From contig CANKZM010000005.1 of NCBI GenBank assembly GCA_947488305.1, forward strand, positions 434,001 through 498,000: a stretch of 64,000 nt of DNA, written 5' to 3'. Source of the DNA: an uncultured Roseobacter sp. GTDB lineage: Bacteria; Pseudomonadota; Alphaproteobacteria; Rhodobacterales; Rhodobacteraceae. Positions 33,245 through 43,255 of this stretch are shown piece after piece (within the stretch, counting starts at the first letter, position 1; every line of letters begins with the position of its first letter). The translations under genes and the position numbers were made by a program. The notes below the pieces were generated by a model. The model made no database searches. It was not told the origin of the DNA and worked only from the letters and a program-made list of their open reading frames with translations.

Positions 33245-33811
33245 TCAGGTTAGTGGTCTCCAAGCGTGACGTGGGACCAAATCGGACAAGTCCGCGGTCC
33301 AATAATGGCCCTGTCCCGGCTGATCATGATCCCGGCTGATCGGAACCGCTTTTAGCGCGCAGTAAAGTAAGGTTCCAACCGCGCCGTGTGAGACGATTGC
33401 GAGATCACCTCCCTGATGCGAATCCACAATTTCATTCACAACCTGAGAGATTCTGTCCTGCGCATCGGCCGCGCGCTCCCATCCTCGAAACAATTCAGTC
33501 GGCCGAGCAAAAAACTGATCTGCTGCCGCTTCAAACTCGACAGGGTCAAGAAACCCTGTTGCGGAGCGGTCGTTTTCCCCAAGTCGCGCATCCGTTTGGA
33601 CAGGCAGACGCAGGTTTGCTGCCAGGCAATCCGCCGTTTCGGCTGCTTTTACCTCATGACTGGACCAAATCGCCGTTACTCCTGCGACAGTGGGGCTTTT
33701 CGCGAACTGCAGGGCTCTTTCGCGACCTTTTTCACTAAGCCCCCAGCGCGTAATCTCAACATGTGGATCGACGATGACCTCTGGATGGCTGATAAAAAGA
33801 AGGGACGCCAT
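33245..33811 (-). CDS. Histidine phosphatase-superfamily protein with altered RHG motif
   Basis: 188 residues. The superfamily fold is recognisable: W-G-L-S-E-K-G-R-E-R-A then W-S-S-H-E-V-K-A-A-E-T-A, and a late V-S-H-G-A-V-G with the second catalytic histidine. The N-terminal motif, normally R-H-G, reads I-S-H-P, so the leading arginine is missing while the histidine is kept. Activity may be weak or changed. It starts immediately after the ABC ATPase stop and is probably the last gene of that operon, perhaps acting on a phosphorylated substrate that is imported. Confidence 0.82.
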   Translation of the reverse strand: MASLLFISHPEVIVDPHVEITRWGLSEKGRERALQFAKSPTVAGVTAIWSSHEVKAAETADCLAANLRLPVQTDARLGENDRSATGFLDPVEFEAAADQFFARPTELFRGWERAADAQDRISQVVNEIVDSHQGGDLAIVSHGAVGTLLYCALKAVPISRDHDQPGQGHYWTADLSDLVPRHAWRPLT

Positions 33812-34888
33812 TCAACTATCGCGAGGCAACAAGACAGGTCCCTTTTCGGCAAATGACATCGTCACTTTCGTACCCACGTCCAACGGTTCATCTACGTTCT
33901 CATGCACAGCAAACACCTGCCCAAACTCACCTGTCAACGTATACTCCATCCGCACGCCAACGTAAGTTGCTTTCGCCACAGTTGCAGGTATGCCGGTCTG
34001 CCCGCCAATCAAAATACGTGACGGCCGTACTGCGAGGATCGCTGGGCCAATGGAAAGACCTCTGGCTGGAAGGGCGTGTTGGAAACCACCGATGTTGATC
34101 GTTGCAACCTCGCCATCAACGCTCTGAATATCACATTTGATCAGGTTCGCTTCACCGATGAAATCTGCGACGAACCGATCGTTTGGTGCGTCATAGAGCT
34201 GCCTCGGCGTCCCGATCTGCGCGATGGCAGCGTTGCGCATGACAACGATTTCGTCCGACACAGCAAGCGCTTCTTCCTGATCGTGTGTGACGTAGACTAC
34301 GGTCAGACCGAGGTCCTGCTGAATGGCCCGGATATCCTCGCGCACCTGCCGGCGCAGTTTGGCATCCAGGTTGGACAATGGTTCGTCAAAGAGCAGAACT
34401 TGCGGCTCCAGCACCAGCGCCCGAGCGACCGCGACCCGTTGCTGCTGCCCGCCTGAGAGTTCGGATGGCAGACGACTATCAAAACCCTTGAGCCCCACCA
34501 GTTCCAGCCCCTTCAGCGCCCGGGAACGCGCTTCGTCCTTCCCAAACCCCGAAAACGTCAAACCATACATGACATTTTCCAGCACGCTCATGTGCGGAAA
34601 GAGCGCGTATGATTGGAACACCATGGATACATCGCGGTCTGTCGCGGGCAATTTCGTGACATCACGTTCACCGATGAGAATTCGCCCTGAGCTCGCCATC
34701 TCAAGACCCGCAATCATGCGCAATGTCGTGGTCTTCCCGCATCCGGACGGGCCCAAAAGCGTTACGAGCTTTCCAGCCTCAACATGAAGATCGATGTTGT
34801 CGACGGCCACGACGTCTTTGCCAAACACTTTGGAAACCGCTTCGAAACGGACCGGCGCGGCCTTACCCGTTATTGTGACGTCGTTCAT
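33812..34888 (-). CDS. ABC transporter ATP-binding protein (PotA/FbpC/AfuC type)
   Basis: 358 residues. Walker A G-P-S-G-C-G-K-T-T, Q-loop V-F-Q-S-Y-A-L-F-P-H, signature L-S-G-G-Q-Q-Q-R, Walker B L-L-F-D-E-P, H-loop V-T-H-D-Q; the C-terminal 120 residues form the TOBE regulatory domain. It overlaps the permease stop by four bases. It powers the two-domain permease encoded next. Confidence 0.93.
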   Translation of the reverse strand: MNDVTITGKAAPVRFEAVSKVFGKDVVAVDNIDLHVEAGKLVTLLGPSGCGKTTTLRMIAGLEMASSGRILIGERDVTKLPATDRDVSMVFQSYALFPHMSVLENVMYGLTFSGFGKDEARSRALKGLELVGLKGFDSRLPSELSGGQQQRVAVARALVLEPQVLLFDEPLSNLDAKLRRQVREDIRAIQQDLGLTVVYVTHDQEEALAVSDEIVVMRNAAIAQIGTPRQLYDAPNDRFVADFIGEANLIKCDIQSVDGEVATINIGGFQHALPARGLSIGPAILAVRPSRILIGGQTGIPATVAKATYVGVRMEYTLTGEFGQVFAVHENVDEPLDVGTKVTMSFAEKGPVLLPRDS

Positions 34889-37104
34889 GACGATCTCCCT
34901 GCTCCGAAGTTGGTTCTACGACCGATCTGAACCCGGCCGACGAGGAATTGCAGCAGCCCCACTGCGCCCAGCATCACGAAGATCAGCGTGGTCGAATAGG
35001 CGATTGCCAACCCATAGTCGTTGTTCTCGACACGCCCGATGATGTAGCTTGTCGCCATGTCGTACTCCGCCGAAACCAGAAAAATAACGGCAGAAATAGC
35101 CGTCATCGCACGGACAAAACTATAGACGAGAGCGGCAAGAATGGCGGGTCTGAGCAGCGGCAGGATCACGCGGCGAAACGTCTGCCACGAATTCGCTCCC
35201 AGGGTCAGCGAGGATTCATCGAGTGACTTATCGAGCTGGCTCATGCTGGCGATGCCCGCGCGCACGCCCACAGGCATGTTTCGGAAAATAAAACTCACAA
35301 CCAGGATCACACCCGTCCCGGTGATCTCGATCGGGGGAACGTTGAAAGCGAGAATGTAGCTGACACCAATCACTGTGCCGGGGATCGCAAAGCTGAGCAT
35401 GGTGCCGAACTCAAAGGCGTTCTTGCCGGCAAAGCTCTGTCGGGTGAGCAAGTACGCCGTGACGAGTCCGACGGCTGCCGTCAGAGGCGCCGCGATCGCA
35501 GCGATGGTGATGGTTGTCCAGAAACTGTCCCAGGCAGCCCCTGTCCAGCGGATGCCCTCTTCTTCGAACCGCACTGAAAACGCCGTCACGTAGTGCTTGA
35601 ACGTCAGGGAATTGTTCACGCCCCAAAGCTCAACGATGCTGCCGTAGATGATCATTCCATAGACCACCGCGGTGAATAGCGCCCAACCCAGGGCAATGAC
35701 CATCACGGGGACAGCCAGCCCGCTTGGCATCAGGGGATGCACACCTGAATCCCCTTTGCCCGAAACGGTCGTGTAACTCTTTTTGCCAAGCCAGGCGCGC
35801 TGCGCGTAAAAGGCCGAAAGCGTGAAGAACAAGAGCACCATGGCCAGTACGGCGGCGCGGCCCTGATCATATTGCGCACCAACAATGGCAAAGAAAATCT
35901 CGGTCGAAAGCACATCAAAATTGCCGCCCAGCACGAGAGGATTGCCAAAGTCTGCCATGCTTTCGATGAAGCCCAACAAGAACGCATTGGCCAATCCGGG
36001 GCGCATCAATGGCAAAGATACTGTGCGAAAGGTCTGCCAGCGATTGGCCCGCAACGTCTGTGCGGCCTCTTCCATGGAGGGGCTGACCCCTTCGACAACG
36101 CCAATGAGGACCAGAAAGGCGATCGGCGTGAAAGCCAGCGTCTGTGCAATCAGCACACCGGGCATCCCGTAAAGCCAGCGCGTCGGTTGCGTGCCAAATA
36201 GCTCAGCGAAAAAGACCGTGATTGTTCCCGACAGTCCAAACAGCAGGATCAAGGCCAGCCCGATCACAAAGGGTGGCGTGATAATCGGCAGAACGGTCAA
36301 TGCTCGGATGGCGCGTTTGTACCGAAAACCCGAGCGGGTGACGACAAGCGCAAAACACAGACCCAAGCCGGTTGTGATCAGACCAACCAGAATTGCCAGG
36401 AACAGCGAATTCCACGCCGCACCACATCGCGCACCTGCAAGGCAACCCAAGCCCCACAACCTGTCGTCAAAAAACTTGGAGGCAAAGACCCCGAGCGAGT
36501 AGGCGCCATCTTCGGTGACAAAGGCGGCAAATAGCATCTTTGCAATCGGGAAAAAGACAAACGTTGTGACAATGGCAATCACACCGCCTATTGCGCTTAC
36601 GACAAAAACATCTCCGTTGATCGCGCCGCGCGCGGCTATCCCTTGGGTCAGAATGAAGAGGAAGGCCGAGGCGGTGATCATCCCGCCGTACCCCATGCCG
36701 AACTGGCGATCATCAAAATCACCAAACAGCGCTTCAAGCCATTCGAAATTCAACCCTCGAATGCCGATGCTGAAGCCCTGTGCAATCAACCAAGCGAAAC
36801 CAAGTGCTCCGGAAAGAACAAGCAGCCGGGCATAGTTAGGGTCTGATTTCGGTCGGCGAATAGCCATCAGAGGCAAAACGAGAGCGACCAACAACGGCGC
36901 GAGCCAGAGTTTTTCACCCTGCCCGATCAGAAACAGCGCAGGAGCATAATCCTCATCAAACGGGTAGCCATCCACCAGCCATGCAAAGGACAGCAAGCCG
37001 TCTTCCAGCATGTACCATGGCAGCAGACAAAAGCCGACCCATCCGGCAATGATCCAAAAGATCAGAACCGAATGGGACGCCTTGGATTTTCCGACTTCAG
37101 TCAA
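34885..37104 (-). CDS. ABC transporter permease, fused two-domain (FbpB/AfuB type)
   Basis: 739 residues with two copies of the permease domain, each of about six membrane segments, preceded by extra N-terminal membrane segments (about 12-14 in all). Two EAA-type coupling loops are visible: E-A-A-Q-T-L-R-A-N-R-W-Q-T-F and E-S-S-L-T-L-G-A-N-S-W-Q-T-F. This fused form is typical of iron(III) and hexose-phosphate importers. It starts three bases after the binding-protein stop. Confidence 0.93.
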   Translation of the reverse strand: MTEVGKSKASHSVLIFWIIAGWVGFCLLPWYMLEDGLLSFAWLVDGYPFDEDYAPALFLIGQGEKLWLAPLLVALVLPLMAIRRPKSDPNYARLLVLSGALGFAWLIAQGFSIGIRGLNFEWLEALFGDFDDRQFGMGYGGMITASAFLFILTQGIAARGAINGDVFVVSAIGGVIAIVTTFVFFPIAKMLFAAFVTEDGAYSLGVFASKFFDDRLWGLGCLAGARCGAAWNSLFLAILVGLITTGLGLCFALVVTRSGFRYKRAIRALTVLPIITPPFVIGLALILLFGLSGTITVFFAELFGTQPTRWLYGMPGVLIAQTLAFTPIAFLVLIGVVEGVSPSMEEAAQTLRANRWQTFRTVSLPLMRPGLANAFLLGFIESMADFGNPLVLGGNFDVLSTEIFFAIVGAQYDQGRAAVLAMVLLFFTLSAFYAQRAWLGKKSYTTVSGKGDSGVHPLMPSGLAVPVMVIALGWALFTAVVYGMIIYGSIVELWGVNNSLTFKHYVTAFSVRFEEEGIRWTGAAWDSFWTTITIAAIAAPLTAAVGLVTAYLLTRQSFAGKNAFEFGTMLSFAIPGTVIGVSYILAFNVPPIEITGTGVILVVSFIFRNMPVGVRAGIASMSQLDKSLDESSLTLGANSWQTFRRVILPLLRPAILAALVYSFVRAMTAISAVIFLVSAEYDMATSYIIGRVENNDYGLAIAYSTTLIFVMLGAVGLLQFLVGRVQIGRRTNFGAGRSS

Positions 37105-37107
37105 GTT

Positions 37108-38133
37108 TTATTGCGGTAAAACAGAGACTTCTTCATCCCATTTCTGAAGCAGACGTTTGCGCTCATCGGATGAGCCATACTTTTTGAAGTCATAATCAAT
37201 CAGTTTGATTGTGCTCATATCAGGTGCAGAAGGGGACGTTTCAGCGCCCTTGTTGGAAGGCACCTGGAACGCATTCACTTCGAGCGCAAGGTTTTGCGCC
37301 TCAGCGCTCAATGCCCAGTCATAAAACTTTTTGGCCTCGTCCTCGTTGCGCGCGCCATCAATGATCGACATGGAGCCAATCTCATATCCGGTACCCTCGC
37401 ATGGGGCTACCACCTTCACCGGAAATCCGGATACCGCCTGTTTTACCGCGTCATGCATGAAAACGATGCCGATGGTATTCTCGCCGCGCCCCGCAGCCTT
37501 GATCGGCGCAGAGCCCGATTTGGTGTATTGGTTGATGTTGGCGTGCAGGCCTTTCATGAATTCAAAGCCTTCATCCTCGCCAAAAATCTGCACCATCGAA
37601 GCAAGTGTCGTATATGCGGTACCCGAGGAATTCGGGTTCGCCATTTGAACGTGACCCTTGTATTCCGGCTTCAGCAGATCCTTCCAGCAAGACGGTTCGG
37701 GCAAGTTGTTGGCGGCCAGAAGATCAGTGTTGTAGCCGTACCCCAACGCACCCGAATAGATGCCGATGGTCTTATTACCCGCGCTTTCAGCCTGGCTGAT
37801 GGCCCATTCGTGCAACTGATCCCGCATGGGCGAGACATATTCCATTGTCAGCCCCTCTTCAGCAGCTTGAAGGTGCGGGTCACCGGTGCCACCCCACCAG
37901 ACATCTCCCTTAGGATTCGACGATTCAGCGCGGATCTGGGCAAAGGTTTCACCAGACGATTTGCGCGTCATATTCACGTCAATGCCGGTCGCATCCTCGA
38001 AACTGCGCGCCATGAGCTGGCACCAGTCTTCCTGCGCACTGCAGTAGAAAGTCAGCTTGTCCGCTTGCGCGGCCGATAGCGAAGCGGAAAGCGCGAGCAC
38101 CGATCCAGCGACTGTTGTTGCAATTCTCTTCAT
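37108..38133 (-). CDS. ABC transporter substrate-binding protein (FbpA/AfuA type)
   Basis: 341 residues with a signal peptide (ending S-A-A-Q-A). Type 2 periplasmic-binding fold: K-L-T-F-Y-C-S-A-Q-E-D-W-C at the start, D-V-W-W-G-G-T-G-D next, then Y-S-G-A-L-G-Y-G-Y-N-T. The W-W-G-G-T form resembles the AfuA group, which binds phosphorylated sugars, rather than ferric-ion FbpA with its tyrosine pair. Substrate unresolved. A phosphatase-like gene ends the operon, which fits a phosphorylated ligand. Confidence 0.9.
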   Translation of the reverse strand: MKRIATTVAGSVLALSASLSAAQADKLTFYCSAQEDWCQLMARSFEDATGIDVNMTRKSSGETFAQIRAESSNPKGDVWWGGTGDPHLQAAEEGLTMEYVSPMRDQLHEWAISQAESAGNKTIGIYSGALGYGYNTDLLAANNLPEPSCWKDLLKPEYKGHVQMANPNSSGTAYTTLASMVQIFGEDEGFEFMKGLHANINQYTKSGSAPIKAAGRGENTIGIVFMHDAVKQAVSGFPVKVVAPCEGTGYEIGSMSIIDGARNEDEAKKFYDWALSAEAQNLALEVNAFQVPSNKGAETSPSAPDMSTIKLIDYDFKKYGSSDERKRLLQKWDEEVSVLPQ

Positions 38134-38190
38134 TGTTTTTCCTCCCAGGTTAATTCAGACCGGTTCCCGCCGGTTCTCAAGCACATAGCC

Positions 38191-38658
38191 TCAAGAGGCT
38201 TTGCGCATGTTTTCAATTGTGTCGAGTCTTTCTGACCGAATGGAAAGGGTTCTCAGAATTTCGACAAGTTCCGGTTCGGCAACCAGTTCCGCAGCTTTTT
38301 TGGGCGAAAACCAATGCCGCTTGCGCTGTTTGCGTTCTTTCCAGCGCGACTTCAGCTTTTCTACAACCAGCGGGTAAACCGTAACCACGCAGTTTACCGT
38401 TTTCCGCTCGTTCAAGCGTTTGGTGTAGCGATATTTTCCGATGGGCTGATGGGAAATGAACCCAGCGGCGCCAGCTTCCTCCAAGGCTTCGATCTCAGCT
38501 GCACGCCAAGGTTTCTTGCCATCCATCAGCCACCCCTTTGGCATGACCCAGCGGCCCGTATCGCGCGACGTAACCATCAAAACGCGGATATTGCCGTTTT
38601 TATCCCAACGCACCGGAAGCGCGGCGATTTGCTTGGCATCGTCAGCTTTCTTACTCAC
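38191..38658 (-). CDS. Nudix hydrolase (diphosphoinositol/ApnA-type)
   Basis: 155 residues, GTG start. The Nudix region reads P-K-G-W then G-K-K-P-W-R-A-A-E-I-E-A-L-E-E-A-G-A: the E-x-x-E-E core is kept, but the first glutamate is replaced by lysine and the R of the R-E-x-x-E-E helix by Ile. This resembles the DIPP-like small Nudix group. It probably hydrolyses a nucleoside or inositol diphosphate. It is separated from the transporter genes by 57 bases and diverges from the DeoR gene over a 277-base gap. Confidence 0.85.
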   Translation of the reverse strand: MSKKADDAKQIAALPVRWDKNGNIRVLMVTSRDTGRWVMPKGWLMDGKKPWRAAEIEALEEAGAAGFISHQPIGKYRYTKRLNERKTVNCVVTVYPLVVEKLKSRWKERKQRKRHWFSPKKAAELVAEPELVEILRTLSIRSERLDTIENMRKAS

Positions 38659-38935
38659 GGTGCCTATCCGACAATGCCGATGAGGTGGTGTCGGACCAAA
38701 ACAGCACCTCTGTCTCCGCGAAACTCAGACGCTCGCGGTTTTTCTGCGGGCTTAGCCTGGAAACGACTATCTCGCTGAAAACGCCGGTTATACCCAACAG
38801 TGGTCGTGTCACTCTTATCAATCCTGACAATTTTCCAATTCTGAACATTGCTTTGTGGTTTAAGCAACAAAATAATTGCAAAAAAGACCGTAACACCTCA
38901 ATCATGCACATGACACGCGTGGGGCCGGCTGCTTG

Positions 38936-39772
38936 ATGACAATCAAAACACACTCATCGAAGGCTGGTAAACGCCCGGGCAAGTTCAAGAAAGCCGAGCG
39001 ACGCGCCCAGATCCTGCTTGAGTTAAAACTTCGGCCACATGTGCGGATCAGTGAACTGGCGAGGCGCTTCCACGCGTCCCCTGAAACATTGCGCCGTGAT
39101 CTTGACGCACTTGCCAAGGATGGATTGATCGAACGTGCACATGGCGGCGCTTCGGCACCAGCGCAGGGACATTATCCAAGCCTGCATGAGCGCACATCTG
39201 AACGCCTTGACGAAAGAGAGCGCATCGCAGCACTTGCCGCAGCACAGGTGAATGACGGGGAAACCGTCATGATCGATTCCGGGTCAACGACAATTGAGTT
39301 GGCCAAGGCGCTTTCCTACCGTGGTGTGTGCTGTACGATCATCACCAACTCATTGCCGGTCGCAATGACACTTGGGCATGGCGCGGCTGACGTTTTGCTC
39401 TGCCCCGGCGAGTATCAACCCTCAGAAAGCGCCGTAACAGGCACGGAGACGCTTGAGTTTTTGCGCGGCTACACCGTGGATCGCTGCATGATCGGGGCCT
39501 CAGGTTTTTCAGCCAACGGGGTCTCGGAAACGGTTCATGGGTTTGCTGCAATAAAAAGAGAGATGTTGCGGCGTGCCGGATTGCGTCAGCTTTTGATCGG
39601 ATCAGAGAAGTTCGGGCAAGATGGTCTGGCCCGGGTCGCCGATATCAGCGCGTTGAGCACCGTTTTTACCGATGCACAGCCAGACGAGGATTTGCGCGGC
39701 GCTCTGAAACAAGCCGGCGTCTCAATTCATGTTGCAGATCAGACGGCTGCAGCACAGTATCTATCGAAATGA
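38936..39772 (+). CDS. DeoR-family transcriptional regulator
   Basis: 278 residues from ATG 38936 (a TTG lies three bases before). N-terminal DeoR winged helix (R-I-S-E-L-A-R-R-F-H-A-S-P-E-T-L-R-R-D-L), then a sugar-isomerase-like effector domain with I-D-S-G-S-T-T-I-E-L and G-A-S-G-F. DeoR regulators of this type usually sense phosphorylated sugars or polyols. It precedes the PhnD-like gene by 19 bases and presumably controls that operon. Confidence 0.92.
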   Translation: MTIKTHSSKAGKRPGKFKKAERRAQILLELKLRPHVRISELARRFHASPETLRRDLDALAKDGLIERAHGGASAPAQGHYPSLHERTSERLDERERIAALAAAQVNDGETVMIDSGSTTIELAKALSYRGVCCTIITNSLPVAMTLGHGAADVLLCPGEYQPSESAVTGTETLEFLRGYTVDRCMIGASGFSANGVSETVHGFAAIKREMLRRAGLRQLLIGSEKFGQDGLARVADISALSTVFTDAQPDEDLRGALKQAGVSIHVADQTAAAQYLSK

Positions 39773-39791
39773 AAACCAGGGAGGAACCAAA

Positions 39792-40766
39792 ATGAAACTC
39801 AATTGGAAACTGATGCTGAGTGCATCCGCAATCGCATTCCTGTCGATCGGATCGGCGGCATCGGCGCAAGACTGCCCGCGTGGCGATCTGGACGACAGAT
39901 TTTGCGATGCCGATGGCGACCTGATTGCCGACATTCCGACGGACCCGACACAACTGATTGACCCCGACACGTTAATCTTTGCTTTCACACCGGTTGAGGA
40001 TCCCGCTGTTTATAAAAGTGCGTGGGCTGACTTTCTGGATCACCTCGAAGCAGAAACGGGCAAAGATGTCGTCTTCTTTCCAGTCCAGAATAACGCCGCC
40101 CAGATCGAAGCCATGCGGTCAGGGCGCTTGCACATCGCGGGCTTCAACACCGGATCAAACCCGCTGGCCGTGAATTGTGCGGGCTTCCGGCCCTTTACAA
40201 TCATGGCGGCAACAGACGGTAGCTTCGGGTATGAGATGGAGATCATCACCTACCCTGGATCCGGGATCGAAAAAGTTGAAGATATCAAAGGCAAGCAGAT
40301 GGCCTTTACGTCCCCAACATCGAACTCCGGCTTCAAAGCGCCTTCAGCAATTCTGAAAAGCGATTTCGACATGTTGCCTGAGCGTGACTTCGAGCCGGTA
40401 TATTCAGGAAAACATGACAATTCGATTCTTGGTGTAGCGAACAAGGATTACATGGCTGCTTCCATCGCAAACTCGGTAAAGTTTCGGATGATCAGCCGCG
40501 ATGTGATCAAAGAAGAAGACGTCAAAACAATCTATACGTCGCAAACGTTTCCAACGACTGGCTACGGAACGGTTTACAACCTGAAACCGGAATTGCAGGA
40601 GAAAATCCGCAACGCCTTCTTCAGCTTCGAATGGGAAGGTACCTCGCTCGAAGAAGAGTTCTCCAAATCGAATGAGGGTCAGTTCCTTGAAATGACCTAT
40701 CAGGAATTCTGGGATGTTATTCGCAAAATCGACACGGCAAATGGTGTGTCCTACGCCTGCGAATAA
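39792..40766 (+). CDS. phnD: Phosphonate/phosphate-ester ABC binding protein (PhnD type)
   Basis: 324 residues from ATG 39792 (GGGAGG site). A signal peptide (ending A-S-A-Q-D) is followed by a Cys-bounded acidic segment (C-P-R-G-D-L-D-D-R-F-C-D-A-D-G-D) and the PhnD fold: F-A-F-T-P-V-E-D, F-F-P-V-Q-N-N-A-A-Q-I-E-A-M, and F-T-S-P-T-S-N-S-G phosphate-binding loop. The acidic segment could bind calcium. No C-P lyase genes follow, and a DeoR regulator and a HAD phosphatase flank it, so a phosphate ester may be the real ligand. Confidence 0.9.
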   Translation: MKLNWKLMLSASAIAFLSIGSAASAQDCPRGDLDDRFCDADGDLIADIPTDPTQLIDPDTLIFAFTPVEDPAVYKSAWADFLDHLEAETGKDVVFFPVQNNAAQIEAMRSGRLHIAGFNTGSNPLAVNCAGFRPFTIMAATDGSFGYEMEIITYPGSGIEKVEDIKGKQMAFTSPTSNSGFKAPSAILKSDFDMLPERDFEPVYSGKHDNSILGVANKDYMAASIANSVKFRMISRDVIKEEDVKTIYTSQTFPTTGYGTVYNLKPELQEKIRNAFFSFEWEGTSLEEEFSKSNEGQFLEMTYQEFWDVIRKIDTANGVSYACE

Positions 40767-40784
40767 CAGGTAAAACAAAAATGG

Positions 40785-40816
40785 GCAGGCCCGCTTTCGT
40801 GGGCCTGCATTCTTTT
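40785..40816 (+). terminator. Hairpin with T-run after phnD
   Basis: GCAGGCCC (40785-40792) and GGGCCTGC (40801-40808) form a perfect 8-base stem with an 8-base loop, followed by ATTCTTTT. It looks like a partial terminator that would make the binding protein more abundant than the transporter subunits encoded downstream. Confidence 0.75.
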
Positions 40817-40830
40817 GTCAGGGACAAGGC

Positions 40831-41628
40831 ATGCTTCAGCTAAAAAAACTCACCAAGAACTATAAGACCGGCGATCAGGCGCTCAAGAGCATTGATCTGG
40901 AGGTCCCGAAAGGTCAGGTCCTTGCCTTGATAGGTCCTTCCGGCGCTGGCAAATCCACCTTGATCCGCTGCGTCAATCGCCTCGTGGAACCGACGAGCGG
41001 AGAAGCGATGCTGGACGACGTCGACCTTGCTAAACTTGGGTCGGGTGCCTTGCGCAAAGCGCGGCGCGAGATGGGTATGATCTTTCAGGAATACGCGCTG
41101 GTTGAACGCCTGACAGTGATGGAAAACGTGCTGTCCGGCAGGTTGGGCTATGTCGGTTTCTGGCGGTCGTTCCTGCGTAGATATCCGCAGTCAGACGTCG
41201 ATGAGGCGTTTCGACTTCTGGATCGTGTCGGCCTTCTCCATATGGCAGACAAGCGAGCCGATGAATTGTCGGGCGGGCAACGCCAGCGGGTAGGGATTTG
41301 TCGAGCCTTGATCCAGAACCCGAAACTTCTGTTGGTAGATGAACCCACTGCCTCACTTGATCCCAAGACAAGCCGTCAGATCATGCGCCTGATCACCGAG
41401 CTTTGTCGTGAACGGGGTTTGGCAGCCATCATCAACATTCACGATGTCGCATTGGCGCAGATGTTCGTACCCCGCGTCGTTGGGTTGCGGTTCGGCGAGA
41501 TTGTTTTTGATGGCCCCCCCGACGGCCTGACGCCTGAGAAACTCACCGAAATCTACGGTGAGGAGGATTGGGAAGCGACCATTGAAAAGATCGAAGACGA
41601 TGATGCTGACATTGAGGCCGCAGAATGA
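40831..41628 (+). CDS. phnC: Phosphonate-type ABC transporter ATP-binding protein
   Basis: 265 residues. Walker [11 protein letters not shown]-loop I-F-Q-E-Y-A-L, signature L-S-G-G-Q-R-Q-R, Walker B L-L-V-D-E-P, and H-loop N-I-H-D-V as in PhnC proteins. It starts after the hairpin and overlaps the first permease gene by four bases. Confidence 0.93.
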   Translation: MLQLKKLTKNYKTGDQALKSIDLEVPKGQVLALIGPSGAGKSTLIRCVNRLVEPTSGEAMLDDVDLAKLGSGALRKARREMGMIFQEYALVERLTVMENVLSGRLGYVGFWRSFLRRYPQSDVDEAFRLLDRVGLLHMADKRADELSGGQRQRVGICRALIQNPKLLLVDEPTASLDPKTSRQIMRLITELCRERGLAAIINIHDVALAQMFVPRVVGLRFGEIVFDGPPDGLTPEKLTEIYGEEDWEATIEKIEDDDADIEAAE

Positions 41629-42440
41629 GTGACATCCGGCTGGACGACAAGTTGGGAACGGCGTGGCGTAAGCCTCATTTCGTCAAGAATCCAACGCTGA
41701 GATGGACGCTTATTGCCGGGTTTGTCGCCTATATGATCGCAGCGTTCATGACGATCGAGGTTGATTGGGGCCGCGTCTACGAAGGGCTGGACCGGGGTTG
41801 GGCGTTTGTTCTTGCGTTTACCAGCCCGGATTTCACCTCTAGGGCAAGTGACATCTGGGAAGGCTTGCTGGAAAGCATTGTGATGACCGTCGCTGCATCG
41901 GTCGTGGGCATCCTCATTTCCATTCCGATTGGGCTCGGGGCCGCGCGGAACATCGCGCCGCTCCCGGTCTATGTGCTGTGCCGCGGGATCGTGGCGATCA
42001 GCCGGGCATTGCAGGAAATTATCGTTGCCATATTGCTGGTGGCGATCTTCGGCTTCGGGCCATTGGCTGGATTTCTCACGTTGTCCTTTGCAACCATCGG
42101 GTTCTTGTCAAAACTGCTCGCCGAAGACATTGAAGCCATGGACCGGGTGCAGGCCGAAGCAATCAAGGCTTCCGGCGCGCGTTGGACGCAGTGGATCAAT
42201 TACGGTGTCCAGCCTCAAGTAATGCCACGGCTGGTCGGATTATCCATGTACCGGATCGATATCAATTTTCGTGAAAGTGCAATCCTCGGCCTTGTCGGCG
42301 CAGGCGGGATCGGTGCCACGCTCAACACAGCCTTTGACCGCTATGAGTATGACACCGCCGCGGCAATTCTGATCCTGATCATCGGCATCGTGATGGCCTT
42401 GGAGTATCTCTCCGGCATCATCAGAGCGAAGGTGCAGTAA
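41625..42440 (+). CDS. phnE: Phosphonate-type ABC transporter permease 1
   Basis: 271 residues with about six membrane segments and the PhnE coupling loop [13 protein letters not shown] followed by Q-P-Q-V-M-P. It pairs with the second permease to form the membrane channel. The downstream gene starts at its final base (TAATG). Confidence 0.93.
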   Translation: MSDIRLDDKLGTAWRKPHFVKNPTLRWTLIAGFVAYMIAAFMTIEVDWGRVYEGLDRGWAFVLAFTSPDFTSRASDIWEGLLESIVMTVAASVVGILISIPIGLGAARNIAPLPVYVLCRGIVAISRALQEIIVAILLVAIFGFGPLAGFLTLSFATIGFLSKLLAEDIEAMDRVQAEAIKASGARWTQWINYGVQPQVMPRLVGLSMYRIDINFRESAILGLVGAGGIGATLNTAFDRYEYDTAAAILILIIGIVMALEYLSGIIRAKVQ

Positions 42441-43255
42441 TGCCGGTTCGGGAACAGAACGGAACGCAGATTTGGCACCGACGCACTGGGCGCGAAAGCC
42501 TTGTGCGCTGGTTCGGCTGGCTGCTCGGCGTCGCGGTTTTTGTCTACTGCTGGCAGATCATCTCCGCGTCCACCACATGGTTCTTTGTCTGGGATGCGCC
42601 TCGCATCGCAAACGACATCTGGACAAGGGCAACGCCACCAAAATGGGAATATGTCACCCAACTGGGGCGACCGATCTGGGACACGTTGAATATTGCGACA
42701 CTCGGCACGCTGATTGCATTGTGCCTTGCGGTGCCCGTGGCCTTCCTGGCAGCCCGCAACACCACGCCATCGGGGCTGTTCATACGTCCGATTGCGCTGT
42801 TGATCATCGTCTCGACCCGGTCGATCAATTCCCTGATCTGGGCCTTGCTGCTGATCGCGATCATCGGGCCCGGTGTATTTGCAGGCGTTGTTGCGATCGC
42901 GATCCGCTCCATCGGTTTCTGTGCCAAGCTGCTATACGAAGCCATTGAAGAGATCGACCAATCTCAAGTCGAAGCGATCGCCGCCACGGGTGCGTCGCGC
43001 TGGCAAGTTATGGCCTATGGTATCGTGCCGCAGATCATGCCGGCCTTCGCTGGCATCGCGGTCTTCCGATGGGACATCAACATTCGTGAATCCACTGTAT
43101 TGGGGTTAGTTGGAGCAGGTGGCATTGGCTTGCAACTCTCTGCCTCGTTGAACGTGCTGGCCTGGCCACAAGTGAGCCTGATCCTTCTGGTCATCCTGCT
43201 TGCGGTCGTCATCAGCGAATGGGTTTCGGCGAAAATACGCGGCGCGATCATATGA
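42440..43255 (+). CDS. phnE: Phosphonate-type ABC transporter permease 2
   Basis: 271 residues, again about six membrane segments, with coupling loop E-A-I-A-A-T-G-A-S-R-W-Q-V and P-Q-I-M-P. It shares the C-terminal R-E-S[12 protein letters not shown] pattern with permease 1, so the two are diverged copies. Two permease genes per operon are common in roseobacter PhnCDEE systems. Confidence 0.93.
   Translation: MPVREQNGTQIWHRRTGRESLVRWFGWLLGVAVFVYCWQIISASTTWFFVWDAPRIANDIWTRATPPKWEYVTQLGRPIWDTLNIATLGTLIALCLAVPVAFLAARNTTPSGLFIRPIALLIIVSTRSINSLIWALLLIAIIGPGVFAGVVAIAIRSIGFCAKLLYEAIEEIDQSQVEAIAATGASRWQVMAYGIVPQIMPAFAGIAVFRWDINIRESTVLGLVGAGGIGLQLSASLNVLAWPQVSLILLVILLAVVISEWVSAKIRGAII

Noticed and set aside
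39792-43255. A complete phosphonate-degradation (C-P lyase) locus.
   Set aside because: Only importer genes are present; none of phnG-phnM is nearby.
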